Assembly (NCBI GenBank): GCA_000719025.1
Contig: JODP01000011.1
Location: 62,001 to 126,000, forward strand
Direction of reading: 5' to 3'
DNA: 64,000 nt
Origin: Kineosporia aurantiaca JCM 3230
GTDB taxonomy: Bacteria > Actinomycetota > Actinomycetes > Actinomycetales > Kineosporiaceae
Of this stretch, positions 51,628 to 60,433 are shown piece after piece; positions within the stretch are counted from its first letter, which is position 1, and each line of letters opens with the position of its first letter. The position numbers and the translations under genes are program-made. The notes beneath the pieces were generated by a model that had not been told where the DNA came from, ran no database searches, and saw only the letters and a program-made list of their open reading frames with translations.

Positions 51628-52232
51628 CCGCGAGCCGGGTCATTCTGCTCCGGCACGGTCGCACCACCTGGAACGCCGACGCGCGCTTCCAGGGGCAGAC
51701 CGACGTGCCCCTCGACGACGTCGGGGTGGGGCAGGCCCAGCGCACCGCGGGTGCGCTGTACGAGCAGCTGGTCGGTACCGAGGTCAAGCTCATCTCCTCG
51801 GATCTCTCCCGGGCCGCGCAGACCGCGCGGGCCCTGGCCGGCCGGTTGCACGTCGAGGTCGAGCTGGACGAGCGCCTGCGGGAGATGTCCTACGGACGCT
51901 GGGAGGGCCACACCCGGGACGAGGTGATGCTGGCCTGGCCGGAGGAGTTCGCAGCCTGGCGGCAGGGCGGCGATCTGCGGATCACCGACGGGGAGTCCCG
52001 CTCCGAGGCGGCTGCCCGCTGCGTCACCGCGATCACCGAGGCCGAGAAGGCGATGGAGCACGGCACCCTGGTCTGCGTCTCCCACGGCGGCACGCTGCGG
52101 GGGGCGATCTTCTCCCTGCTGAACGCGCCCGGCCTGCCCTGGAACGCGGTCGAGGGGCTGCGGAACGCGCACTGGGCCGAGCTGCAGAACACCGATCGGG
52201 GCTGGCGGCTGAGCCGCTACAACGTCAACTGA
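51624..52232 (+). CDS. Histidine phosphatase family protein (phosphoglycerate mutase-like)
   Basis: This 202-residue protein has the catalytic RHG motif (Arg10-His11-Gly12, LLRHGRTTWN) and a second His in CVSHGGTLRG. The region FQGQTDVPLDDVGVGQAQ is typical of the family. It may be a phosphoglycerate mutase relative or a general phosphatase; the substrate is not decidable. It starts inside the rsfS stop and is part of the nadD-rsfS-phosphatase cluster. Confidence 0.94.
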   Translation: MTASRVILLRHGRTTWNADARFQGQTDVPLDDVGVGQAQRTAGALYEQLVGTEVKLISSDLSRAAQTARALAGRLHVEVELDERLREMSYGRWEGHTRDEVMLAWPEEFAAWRQGGDLRITDGESRSEAAARCVTAITEAEKAMEHGTLVCVSHGGTLRGAIFSLLNAPGLPWNAVEGLRNAHWAELQNTDRGWRLSRYNVN

Positions 52233-52333
52233 GGTCAGCTCAGGGTCAGCCGGCGTTTGCTGATTTGTGGTTACCCCGGGGTCCTGCGGTAAGGTTTTCC
52301 GACGCGGAACGAGCGAGAGCTCGTCGGCGTGGC

Positions 52334-52408
<75 letters not shown>

Positions 52409-52411
52409 GTA

Positions 52412-52449
52412 CGTAAGGGCCCCATCCGGAAACGGATGGGGCCCTTACG
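52412..52449 (+). terminator. Terminator hairpin after tRNA-Ala copy 1
   Basis: CGTAAGGGCCCCATCCG and CGGATGGGGCCCTTACG form a perfect 17-bp stem with a GAAA loop, 6 bases after the tRNA. It ends the tRNA transcript and can also act for the convergent secreted-protein gene that stops at 52461. Confidence 0.88.
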
Positions 52450-52460
52450 CTTTGCGGTGT

Positions 52461-53063
52461 CTACAGCCCGTTCAGGATGGCCAGGATCTGGTTCAGCAGG
52501 GCGGCCAGCTGGGCCCCCAGGTTGCCGCCGTCCAGCAGGCCGGCCACGGCGCACAGCAGGTTGCCGAGCAGCTCACCCGATCCGCTCTGGGCGGTGATGT
52601 TCAGGTGGATCGTGTCGGTGTGCACCTTCAGGCCGAGCAGGTCCAGATCGATCGGCTGCAGGCGCAGGTCCAGGATCTGGCAGGCGGCCAGGGCGGCGGT
52701 GGTCCGGGACGAGGAGCTCTGGTCGGCCGCCACGGGAACCGTGGCGGTCTGCTCCACCGAGCCGAGCGAGGTCCCCGTGGAGTCGGTCAGCGTGCCGGTC
52801 AGGGTGCCGGTCGCCGCCGTGGTCCCGTCCACCACGTCGAAGCTGGTCGGGACGAACGTTCCGGCGAACGTGCCCGCCCCGCCCTGGGCGTCGGTGAAGG
52901 AACCGGTCACCGGCGAACTGAGGGCGTCGGCCGCGGCGGCCGATCGGGTGGTGCGGGCCGGCGCGTCGGTGCTGGCCTGGGCCGCCGGGGAGGCGGCGAT
53001 CAGGCCGGCGCTGACGACAACGGCCGCGAGGCCGCCGATGAGGGTCTTGGTCAAGGAGCGCAT
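52461..53063 (-). CDS. Secreted protein of unknown function
   Basis: This 200-residue protein has a signal peptide (SLTKTLIGGLAAVVVSAGLIAASPAAQAS). The mature part has Thr-rich beta-like repeats (TGSFTDAQGG, GTFAGTFVP, TGTLTGTLTDSTG) and a hydrophobic C-terminal half with DLRLQPIDLDLLGLKVHTDTI and LLGNLLCAVAGLLDGG. I recall the latter block in other actinobacterial secreted proteins, but no function is known to me. The two Cys could form a disulfide. Confidence 0.8.
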   Translation of the reverse strand: MRSLTKTLIGGLAAVVVSAGLIAASPAAQASTDAPARTTRSAAAADALSSPVTGSFTDAQGGAGTFAGTFVPTSFDVVDGTTAATGTLTGTLTDSTGTSLGSVEQTATVPVAADQSSSSRTTAALAACQILDLRLQPIDLDLLGLKVHTDTIHLNITAQSGSGELLGNLLCAVAGLLDGGNLGAQLAALLNQILAILNGL

Positions 53064-53246
53064 GACGTTGTTTCCTCAGGATGGAAAATTCGGACTCAAA
53101 CGAACGTAGTGGCATAAAACGGACGCGCAATCTCACGTGGTCCCGCTCACACTCCCGTCGGCCGGTTAAGCAAAGTGACAGATGCGCCGGGTTGGGCGGC
53201 CCGGCCAGGATGAACTCAGACCCCCGCCCCAACCGAGAGGTAAGCC

Positions 53247-54071
53247 ATGCCCAGCATCACCACGAGCGACGGCGTCGAGATCTTCTACAAGGACTGGGGC
53301 ACCGGTCAGCCGATCGTCTTCAGCCACGGCTGGCCGCTGTCGGCCGACGACTGGGACGCCCAGATGCTGTTCTTCCTGCAGCACGGGTACCGGGTCATCG
53401 CCCACGACCGCCGCGGTCACGGCCGGTCCACCCAGGTCGGCGACGGCCACGACATGGACCACTACGCCGCCGACCTGCACGCCGTGGTCGAGCACCTCGA
53501 CCTGCACGACGCGATCCACGTCGGGCACTCCACCGGTGGTGGCGAGGTCGCGCACTACATCGCCACCTACGGCGAGAGCCGGGTCGCCCGGGCCGTGCTG
53601 ATCAGCGCCGTCCCGCCGATCATGGTGCAGACCGAGGCCAACCCCGGCGGTCTGCCCAAGGCCGTGTTCGACGACCTGCAGGCCCAGCTCGCGGCCGGCC
53701 GGTCCGACTTCTACCGGGCGCTGCCGTCCGGCCCGTTCTACGGCTTCAACCGGCCGGGCGTGGAGTCGTCCGAGGCGATCATCGAGAACTGGTGGCGCCA
53801 GGGCATGATGGGCGGCGCCAAGGCGCACTACGACGGCATCGTCGCGTTCTCGCAGACCGACTTCACCGAGGACCTGAAGAAGATCACCGTCCCGGTCCTG
53901 GTGATGCACGGTGAGGACGACCAGATCGTGCCCTACGCCGACTCCGGCCCGCTCTCGGCCGCGCTGGTGCAGAACGGCACGCTGAAGTCCTACCCGGGCT
54001 TCCCGCACGGCATGCCGACCACCCAGGCGCCGACCATCAACGCCGACCTGCTGGCCTGGCTGACCGCGTAG
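53247..54071 (+). CDS. Alpha/beta hydrolase (non-heme chloroperoxidase/esterase type)
   Basis: This 274-residue enzyme has HGWPLSADDWD (oxyanion region), the nucleophile elbow GHSTGGGE with Ser near residue 98, a catalytic Asp in HGEDDQIVPYA, and His in GFPHGMPTTQ. It closely resembles the bacterial non-heme haloperoxidase group, whose members are mostly esterases or perhydrolases. The ATG lies behind GAGAGG. It has no signal peptide, so it is cytoplasmic. The substrate is unknown. Confidence 0.93.
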   Translation: MPSITTSDGVEIFYKDWGTGQPIVFSHGWPLSADDWDAQMLFFLQHGYRVIAHDRRGHGRSTQVGDGHDMDHYAADLHAVVEHLDLHDAIHVGHSTGGGEVAHYIATYGESRVARAVLISAVPPIMVQTEANPGGLPKAVFDDLQAQLAAGRSDFYRALPSGPFYGFNRPGVESSEAIIENWWRQGMMGGAKAHYDGIVAFSQTDFTEDLKKITVPVLVMHGEDDQIVPYADSGPLSAALVQNGTLKSYPGFPHGMPTTQAPTINADLLAWLTA

Positions 54072-54093
54072 TCGCCCGGAAAGCCGCCCGGGG

Positions 54094-54120
54094 CGGCCGG
54101 TCCTGAGGGGGAACCGGCCG
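54094..54120 (+). terminator. Hairpin after the alpha/beta hydrolase gene
   Basis: CGGCCGGT and ACCGGCCG are perfect 8-base arms with extra CC/GG pairing inside, 22 bases after the stop. It is a likely terminator, and it precedes the 16-bp tandem repeat. Confidence 0.6.
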
Positions 54121-54124
54121 GCCC

Positions 54125-54204
54125 GGGGCTGTCCGGATCCGGGGCTGTCCGGATCCGGGGCTGTCCGGATCCGGGGCTGTCCGGATGCAGGGCTGTCCGG
54201 ATCC
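54125..54204 (+). repeat. Tandem repeat, 5 copies of a 16-bp unit
   Basis: GGGGCTGTCCGGATCC is repeated three times exactly (54125, 54141, 54157), then twice with changes (54173 ending GATGC, 54189 starting AGGG). It lies between the hydrolase and the LuxR-type gene. The unit contains TCCGGA and GGATCC palindromes. Function unknown; copy number is likely variable between strains. Confidence 0.9.
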
Positions 54205-54286
54205 GAGGGATTCCTGGCCGCGGACGCGGCGCCGACCGGGCCTGCGACCAGGCACGATCGAGGTCCCCGGACTTTGGAGCGCCTCG

Positions 54287-56902
54287 ATGTACACCCGGCT
54301 GACGGCTGATCTGTTCGGCCGGGCGACGGAGATCGCCCGACTGCGCCGCCTGCTGGCCGAGTCGCGGGGTCAGGCGACCGGGCTGCTCCTGCTCGGGCCG
54401 CCCGGGATCGGCCGGACCGCGCTGCTGGAACTGGCCGCTCAGGAGGCCCGGAGGGAAGGACGCCGGGTGCTCCGCGTCGAGGGCGACGACCTCACCGAGG
54501 AGACGGCCGCCGCCATCCCGCTGGTCCTGATCGCCGACGACCTCCAGGACCTCGACGAGGCCGCCCTGACCCGGCTCGGCCGGTTCGTCCGGCGCCTGGG
54601 CCCCGAACCAGTGGCGTTCCTCGGTGCGGTCCGGGGGACTGAGGTGCCGTCCGCCCTGGCCGGTGTCCTGCCGACCCTGCGGCTGATGCCCCTGGATGCC
54701 GGCTCGGCCGGCCGGTTGCTGGCCTCCCGGCCGGGAGCGCCGCGGGGGCGGGCCCGGGTGCAGATTCTGCGCGCCGCCGCCGGCAACCCGGGAGCGGCCG
54801 TCGCGCTCGGTGACGCGGTCGCCGGGGAGGTGTCTGCGCACGTCGGCACCCTGGCGACGGCCGACTGGGTCTGGCGCCGCCACGCCGCCCTGGCGCCGCT
54901 GCCGCCCCCGACCCGTGCACTGCTCCTACTGCTGGCAGCCGGGACCCGGGAGGGCAGTTTGCGGACGATCGCCGCGGCCTCTGGGAGCCCGCGGGCGCAC
55001 CAGCTCGCCTGCTGGGCCCCGGCCGAGCGCGCGGCCCTGGTCGGAATCCACGGCGACCGAGTGGCTTTCACCGATCCGCTGACCGCGACCGCCGTCTACG
55101 CCGCAACCCCGACGGCCGAGCGGATCCGCGCCCACGCCGCCCTGGCCGCGGTCTCCCAAGCCGAGCCCGAGGCCCACGCCTGGCACCTGGCCACACTCAT
55201 CGAGGCCGGAGAGCCCGGATCCCCCTCGGCAGCGGACGCAGTGGAGCAAGCCGCCGACCGGGCGGGATTGAGCGAGTCCTGGTTCGTCGCCGCGCTCGCC
55301 CTGGAGATCGCGGCCGGTGCCGTCCCGGCCGGCCCGGAACGAGCCCGGCTCTACCTGAAGGCGCTGCTGGCGGCCGATCGAGTGGGTGACCCGGACTGGG
55401 TCGAGGACCTCTATCAGCTCGTGCGCGGCAGCGCCGGGGGTGATTCGCGGACCCTGGCCCTGGCCGCCGGCGCAGCTGCGCTGACGATGTCCCGATCGGG
55501 GGCTCAGCGCGCCGCTTTCGCCCTGGTCATCCGCACCATGGACGAGCCTGGGCAGGACGGCCCGGTCAAGCTCGCGCTGCTCGGAGCGGCCGCCTGCGCA
55601 GCGTTCGAGTCCGGCCTGGACGAGCATCGCGAGACCCTTCGGGCGCTGCTGGCCGATCTGGTGCTGCCGAGCGGGCCACCCCGTCCGGACCCGTTCGACG
55701 GCCTGGTGCTGCCGGAGTCACTGACCGACAGCGTGGAACTGGCCCGGGCGGCGATCGACCCGGCCACCGCCCATACCTTCGCCTCCGACCGAACCCCCTC
55801 CCGGGACCCGGTCCGGCTTCTGGTCGAAGGGCGTCTGGCCTGGTACGCCGACGATTCCCAGACCGCAGTGGACGCCCTCCGGCTGGGGATCTCGCTGATG
55901 GGCGCCCGGGATTCGCTGACCGCCTATCCCAGCAGCCTGACCACGCTGGTGTGCGCCCTCGTGGAGAGCGGGCGCTGGGGCGAGGCGCAGCGACTGCTGG
56001 AGGAGGCGGCTTCGGGTCCGCGTTCCGCCCACGGGCACCGGCTGGCGGTTCAGATCGAGGGGATGAAGGTCTGGCTGCAGGCCCTGACCGGGGATCCGGA
56101 AGGGGCCCAGGTCCGGCTCGACGACGTGGTCACCGGCCTCGACCTGACCGAGAACCGGGCCACCGCGCTGATCCTGGTGCGGGCGGCGGCCGAGATCGCG
56201 GCGGCGGCCGGGGACTGGGCCGGCGCCTACCGCCGGCTGCGCAGCCTGTTCGACGAGCACGGCGCCCCTCTGCACCATTTCCTCGCGCCCCGGGTGATCG
56301 GGGAATTCGCCGATGCCGCGTACCGCGCCGGTCACGTCGGGGAGGGCGCCAAGGTGGTGCGGGCGGTCCGGGCCTCGATCGGGGAGCCCAGCCTGCGGAT
56401 GACCTTGCTACTCCATCAGGCCGAGGCCCTGGTGGGTGAGACCGAGCTCGCCGAGAAGCATTTCGAGCTGGCCGTAAGCGATCCGGCGGGGGAGCAGTGG
56501 CCGCTGGAACGAGCGCGGGCCCGGCTGCGCTACGCCCAGTGGCTGCGCCGTCGAAGGCGTCCGATGGATGCCCGCCAGCACCTCGAGCCCGCCTTCGGCA
56601 CCTTCCTCCGGCTCGGTGCCGCTGCCTGGGCCGAACAGGCCCAGCGGGAGCTGCGGGCGAGCGGGACCGCGCGCCCACCGGTCACCGGCCCGGGTCAATT
56701 ACAGGAGCTGACCCCGCAGGAGGAGCAGATCGTCCGCCTGGCCGCCCAGGGGATGCGCAACCGCGAAATTGCCGATCAGCTCTTCCTTTCCCCGCGAACC
56801 GTCGGCTACCACCTCTACAAGGTGTATCCGAAACTCGGGGTCAGCCAGCGTCATCAATTGAGAGACATCGTCGAGGCCGCGGACGCCACCGCAGCGGGCT
56901 GA
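54287..56902 (+). CDS. LuxR family transcriptional regulator with ATPase domain (LAL-like)
   Basis: This 871-residue regulator has an N-terminal STAND-type ATPase domain, a long helical middle and a C-terminal LuxR helix-turn-helix (LTPQEEQIVRLAAQGMRNREIADQLFLSPRTVGYHLYKVYPKLGV). Walker A reads GPPGIGRT (37-44), with Arg where the invariant Lys should be. The Walker B-like segment is PLVLIADD (78-85). ATG 54287 has GGAG at 54276-54279; the open frame before it runs through the tandem repeat and is not needed. The target genes are unknown; adjacent genes are the natural first guess. It is one of the largest regulators in the window. Confidence 0.92.
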   Translation: MYTRLTADLFGRATEIARLRRLLAESRGQATGLLLLGPPGIGRTALLELAAQEARREGRRVLRVEGDDLTEETAAAIPLVLIADDLQDLDEAALTRLGRFVRRLGPEPVAFLGAVRGTEVPSALAGVLPTLRLMPLDAGSAGRLLASRPGAPRGRARVQILRAAAGNPGAAVALGDAVAGEVSAHVGTLATADWVWRRHAALAPLPPPTRALLLLLAAGTREGSLRTIAAASGSPRAHQLACWAPAERAALVGIHGDRVAFTDPLTATAVYAATPTAERIRAHAALAAVSQAEPEAHAWHLATLIEAGEPGSPSAADAVEQAADRAGLSESWFVAALALEIAAGAVPAGPERARLYLKALLAADRVGDPDWVEDLYQLVRGSAGGDSRTLALAAGAAALTMSRSGAQRAAFALVIRTMDEPGQDGPVKLALLGAAACAAFESGLDEHRETLRALLADLVLPSGPPRPDPFDGLVLPESLTDSVELARAAIDPATAHTFASDRTPSRDPVRLLVEGRLAWYADDSQTAVDALRLGISLMGARDSLTAYPSSLTTLVCALVESGRWGEAQRLLEEAASGPRSAHGHRLAVQIEGMKVWLQALTGDPEGAQVRLDDVVTGLDLTENRATALILVRAAAEIAAAAGDWAGAYRRLRSLFDEHGAPLHHFLAPRVIGEFADAAYRAGHVGEGAKVVRAVRASIGEPSLRMTLLLHQAEALVGETELAEKHFELAVSDPAGEQWPLERARARLRYAQWLRRRRRPMDARQHLEPAFGTFLRLGAAAWAEQAQRELRASGTARPPVTGPGQLQELTPQEEQIVRLAAQGMRNREIADQLFLSPRTVGYHLYKVYPKLGVSQRHQLRDIVEAADATAAG

Positions 56903-56951
56903 GCGACCCGCGGCCTTTACGATGCCCTGTGACGAAGCCCTGGAGAGACTG

Positions 56952-57851
56952 ATGACCGCGATCGAAGACGACCGGGGCTGGCCCGCCCTGCCGGTGACCG
57001 GCTGGCAGGACACCCGGGACACCCTGCAGCTGTGGACCCAGATCGTCGGCAAGACCAAGCTCGCCCTGGCCCCGCCGCTGAACCACTGGTGGGGAATCTC
57101 GCTGTTCGTCTCCGCCCGGGGCCTGACCACCGGGCTGATGCCCTACCGGTCCGGCGGCCTCGAAGTCGGCTTCGACTTCGTCGACCACACCCTGAGCCTG
57201 GAGACCACCGGCGGCCAGCGGCGGACCATGGCCCTGGAACGGCGCAGCGTGGCCGACTTCTACGCGGAGTACCGCCGCCACCTGTCCGACCTCGGTGTTG
57301 AGGCGCCGATCTACCCGGTCCCGGTGGAGCTCGCCGACGTCATCCGGTTCGACCAGGACACCGTGCACGCGTCCTACGACCCCGGCGCGGTGCACGACTT
57401 CTGGCGCTCGCTGGTCTCCACCAGCACGGTGTTCAGCCGCTTCCGGGCCCAGTTCCGGCAGAAGGCCAGCCCGGTCCACTTCTTCTGGGGCTCGTTCGAC
57501 CTGGCCGTCACCCGCTTCTCCGGCCGCCCGGCCCCGGAGCACCCGGGCGGCGTGCCGAACTGCCCGGACCGGGTGATGCGGGAGGCCTACAACGCCGAGC
57601 TGTCCAGCTGCGGGTACTGGCCGGGCGGAGACGGCGAGGGGGTCTTCTACTCCTACGCCTACCCCGAGCCCAAGGGCTTCCGGGACGCCGTCCTCAGCAC
57701 TCCGGGCGCGGGCTTCGACGCCGGCCTCGGCGAGTTCGTCCTGCCCTACGCCGAGGTCCGCCAGGCCGATGACCCGGCGGGCCGCCTGCTCGACTTCCTG
57801 CACGAGACGTTCCAGGTCGCGGCCGACAAGGCTGCCTGGCCGCGAACCTGA
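56952..57851 (+). CDS. DUF5996 family protein
   Basis: This 299-residue protein matches DUF5996. WPALPVTGWQDTRDTLQLWTQIVGKTKLAL, NHWWGISLFVSARGLTTGLMPY and VHFFWGSFDLAVTRFSGRPAP are the conserved blocks. ATG 56952 has GGAGAG at 56942-56947; the ATG at 56922 is possible. No catalytic residue is known in the family. It is 49 bases after the LuxR gene and may share its transcript. Confidence 0.92.
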   Translation: MTAIEDDRGWPALPVTGWQDTRDTLQLWTQIVGKTKLALAPPLNHWWGISLFVSARGLTTGLMPYRSGGLEVGFDFVDHTLSLETTGGQRRTMALERRSVADFYAEYRRHLSDLGVEAPIYPVPVELADVIRFDQDTVHASYDPGAVHDFWRSLVSTSTVFSRFRAQFRQKASPVHFFWGSFDLAVTRFSGRPAPEHPGGVPNCPDRVMREAYNAELSSCGYWPGGDGEGVFYSYAYPEPKGFRDAVLSTPGAGFDAGLGEFVLPYAEVRQADDPAGRLLDFLHETFQVAADKAAWPRT

Positions 57852-57862
57852 AACCAGATCTC

Positions 57863-58246
57863 CTACTGCGGCAGGGTCAGATAGCGTCCGTCGCCCCGGT
57901 ACAGCCGCACTCCGTCCGAGTGCGGCTGGGTGCCGATGATGGTGGTCTTCCACACCCCGTTGCACTCCTGCGAGCTCGGGCTGGTGTTGCGCCAGGAGTT
58001 GCTGTCCTCCGAGTAGTACTTGCCCAGCACGCAGTAGCCGTCGGTGGCCTCGTCCCGGGTGCGGATCTTCCAGGTGCCGTCACTGCCGTCGCAGAACTGG
58101 CCGCCGCCCCAGGTGGCGTGCACCTCGGTCCCGCAGTCCCAGCTCACCGCCTGGGCCGAGCCGGCCGCGGCGACCCCGAATCCGCTCAGGCCGAGTGTGC
58201 CCGCCACGAGCAGGGCGTACGTGCGCGCTCTGGTTCGGAAAAGCAT
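57863..58246 (-). CDS. Small secreted protein
   Basis: This 127-residue protein has a signal peptide (RTYALLVAGTLGLSGFGVAAAGSAQA). The mature ~95 residues include four Cys (DCGTE, QFCDG, GYCVLG, QECNG), so disulfides are likely. Tryptophans and aromatic residues are frequent (WGGGQF, WKIRTRD, WRNTSP). I do not recognise a family. It is convergent with the DUF5996 gene, 11 bases apart, and divergent from pectate lyase. Confidence 0.75.
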   Translation of the reverse strand: MLFRTRARTYALLVAGTLGLSGFGVAAAGSAQAVSWDCGTEVHATWGGGQFCDGSDGTWKIRTRDEATDGYCVLGKYYSEDSNSWRNTSPSSQECNGVWKTTIIGTQPHSDGVRLYRGDGRYLTLPQ

Positions 58247-58550
58247 CCTTGCCTCCGATCACCGGGCAGCGCCAGGCCGCGCCGCCTTGGAGGAATCATG
58301 CTGCTGGGTGGTTCCCGCCGGACTCAAGGAGTCGGCGACCGGCGGCGCCCCAAGTCCGCGCTTCGGAAACTCTTCCTGATCCTTCCCTTGACCCCCGCTT
58401 CACCCAAGCCGCCCACCTTTGCCGCTACCGGACGTCCATCATTGGAAAGTCGTCAACTCAGGCAACTTTCACTCCTCCCCGGCCGACTCCACCGGTGAAC
58501 AGGGCTCGTGACCCACGGGCTGCGGCGGCGATCAGGATGGGGCGATTTCG
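58247..58550. other. 304-base gene-free region between divergent secreted-protein genes
   Basis: This should hold the promoters of the small secreted protein and the pectate lyase. I see one inverted repeat, GAAAGT (58444-58449) with ACTTTC (58464-58469), and no confident -10/-35 pair. Nothing else stands out. Confidence 0.5.
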
Positions 58551-60140
58551 ATGAAGCGACGGGGTAAGCGCGTACTGGGGGCCGGCGGTGCCGGGGTCAT
58601 CGCGATCGCGGCGGCGGCGACCGTCGCGGTGGTGAACCTGCAGGGGGCCACCGCGGCCACCCCCAGTGGCGCGACCGGCTTCGCGGCGCAGAACGGCGGC
58701 ACCACCGGCGGGGCGGGCGGCACCACGGTCCGGGCCACCACCGGCACCCAGATCCACCAGGCCCTCTGCGGCCGGGCCAGTGCCAGCACGCCGATCACCA
58801 TCGAGGTTGCGGGCACCATCACGGTCGGCAACACCGCCAAGGTCTCCGGCGACAGCTGCAACACCGCGGCCGGGGTGATCGAGCTGAAGGACGTCAGCAA
58901 CGTCACCCTGCTCGGCGTCGGCAGCTCCGCGGTGTTCGACCAGATCGGCATCCACCTGCGCAATTCCAGCAACGTCATCCTGCAGAACCTGAACGTGAAG
59001 AACGTGAAGAAGTCCGGTTCGCCGACTTCCAACGGCGGTGATGCGGTCGGAATGGAGTCGGGCGTGCACAATGTCTGGGCCGACCACCTCACCCTGGAGG
59101 CCTCCGGCGGCGAGTCCGACGGCTACGACGGCCTTTTCGACATGAAGTCGGGCACCCAGTACGTGACCCTCTCCTACAGCGTGCTGCGGAACTCCGGCCG
59201 CGCCGGGCTGGTCGGATCCAGCGACACCGACAGCGGGAACGGACCGATCACGTTCCACCACAACTACTATCAGAACATCGACTCGCGCACCCCGCTGCTG
59301 CGGGCGGCCACCGCGCACATCTACGACAACTACTACGAGGGCCTGACCAAGTCCGGGATCAACCCCCGCAACGGCGGCAAGGCCCTGGTGCAGAACAACT
59401 ACTTCAAGGACTCACAGGACGTCCTGGGTACCTTCTACACGTCTTTGAAGGGCACCTATCAGACCTCGGGCAACATCCTCGACAACGTCACCTGGACCGC
59501 GGCGGACAGCGAGGACTTCCCGGCCGGCCCGAGTATGGCCTCCACCGGCACCGTCACCGTGCCCTACACCACCACCCTGGACACCGCGTCCTGCGTCCCG
59601 TCGATCGTCAAGGCGACCGCCGGATTCGGCACCGGCCTGAAGGTCTCGGACGGGAGCTGCACGCCGACCACGCCCAGCACCGGCTCTACGACGCCCCCGG
59701 TCACTTCCACCACCCCGCCGGTCACTTCCACCACCCCGCCGGTCACGACGACCACTCCGCCGGTGACCAGCGCTCCCTCGACCGGCAACCTCTCGCTCGG
59801 GGCCGCCGCCGACGGCAGCAGCAAGGCTTCGGGCACCAGCTACGGCAACGTGATCGACGGCGACGCCACCACCTCCTGGTCACCCACCGGCACCACTGGG
59901 GACGTGGCCGTGAAGTGGTCGAGCGCCCAGACCGTCGGGGCGGCGTTGATCCGGGAGACCTCCAGCCGGATCACCTCTTGGCAGCTGGTGGACGTGACCA
60001 ACGGCAACAAGGTCCTGGCCTCCGGGACCAAGGCCGGTGGGGTCAGCTTCACCCCGGTCTCCACGAAGAAGATCGACCTGGTGATCAAGTCGGCCTCCGG
60101 CACCCCGCAGATCACCGAGTTCGAGACTTACGCCAAGTAA
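58551..60140 (+). CDS. Secreted pectate lyase (PL1-like) with C-terminal discoidin-like domain
   Basis: This 529-residue enzyme cleaves pectate by beta-elimination outside the cell. It has a signal peptide (KRRGKRVLGAGGAGVIAIAAAATVAVV). The right-handed beta-helix domain includes VWADHLTLEASGGESDGYDG, LVGSSDTDSGNGPITFHHNYY and RTPLLRAATAHIYDNYY. A Thr-Pro linker (STTPPVTSTTPPVT type, near residues 385-405) follows. The ~115-residue C-terminal domain (GNVIDGDATTSWSPTGTTGDVAVKWSS) resembles F5/8 type C (discoidin) carbohydrate-binding modules. ATG 58551 starts directly at the signal peptide. The linker is encoded by a 21-bp tandem repeat. Confidence 0.92.
   Translation: MKRRGKRVLGAGGAGVIAIAAAATVAVVNLQGATAATPSGATGFAAQNGGTTGGAGGTTVRATTGTQIHQALCGRASASTPITIEVAGTITVGNTAKVSGDSCNTAAGVIELKDVSNVTLLGVGSSAVFDQIGIHLRNSSNVILQNLNVKNVKKSGSPTSNGGDAVGMESGVHNVWADHLTLEASGGESDGYDGLFDMKSGTQYVTLSYSVLRNSGRAGLVGSSDTDSGNGPITFHHNYYQNIDSRTPLLRAATAHIYDNYYEGLTKSGINPRNGGKALVQNNYFKDSQDVLGTFYTSLKGTYQTSGNILDNVTWTAADSEDFPAGPSMASTGTVTVPYTTTLDTASCVPSIVKATAGFGTGLKVSDGSCTPTTPSTGSTTPPVTSTTPPVTSTTPPVTTTTPPVTSAPSTGNLSLGAAADGSSKASGTSYGNVIDGDATTSWSPTGTTGDVAVKWSSAQTVGAALIRETSSRITSWQLVDVTNGNKVLASGTKAGGVSFTPVSTKKIDLVIKSASGTPQITEFETYAK
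59695..59765 (+). repeat. 21-bp tandem repeat encoding the pectate lyase linker
   Basis: The DNA CCGGTCACTTCCACCACCCC is repeated about three times with small changes, giving PPVTSTT-type repeats in the protein. Such repeats vary in number and set the linker length between catalytic and C-terminal domains. Confidence 0.8.
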
Positions 60141-60243
60141 CCGTTCGGCTCGCCGGAGGGGTGGTCCGGAGCAGTCCCGGGAGTGGGATATGCTCGTGGA
60201 GCTTCCTGAGCAGGGCACCGTTCCGGCGGGCCGAATCAGGGGC

Positions 60244-60318
<75 letters not shown>

Positions 60319-60321
60319 GAA

Positions 60322-60356
60322 AAAGAACGCCCAGGCCGCCGGCCCGGGCGTTCTTT
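60322..60356 (+). terminator. Terminator hairpin after tRNA-Ala copy 2
   Basis: AAAGAACGCCC (60322-60332) pairs with GGGCGTTCTTT (60346-60356) through 11 bp around a GC-rich 13-base loop. It is unlike the terminator of the first tRNA copy, so the duplication did not include it. Confidence 0.8.
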
Positions 60357-60357
60357 C

Positions 60358-60433
60358 GTTCCGGAAGCCCGGATCAGTTCCGGAAGCCCGGATCAGTTCC
60401 GGAAGCCCGGATCAGTTCCGGAAGCCCGGATCA
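60358..60433 (+). repeat. Tandem repeat, 4 copies of a 19-bp unit
   Basis: GTTCCGGAAGCCCGGATCA is repeated four times exactly, or nearly so, without gaps. The last copy contains the stop codon of the minus-strand PASTA gene (60431-60433). Each unit has the palindrome TTCCGGAA. Length variation here would not change the PASTA protein. Confidence 0.9.
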
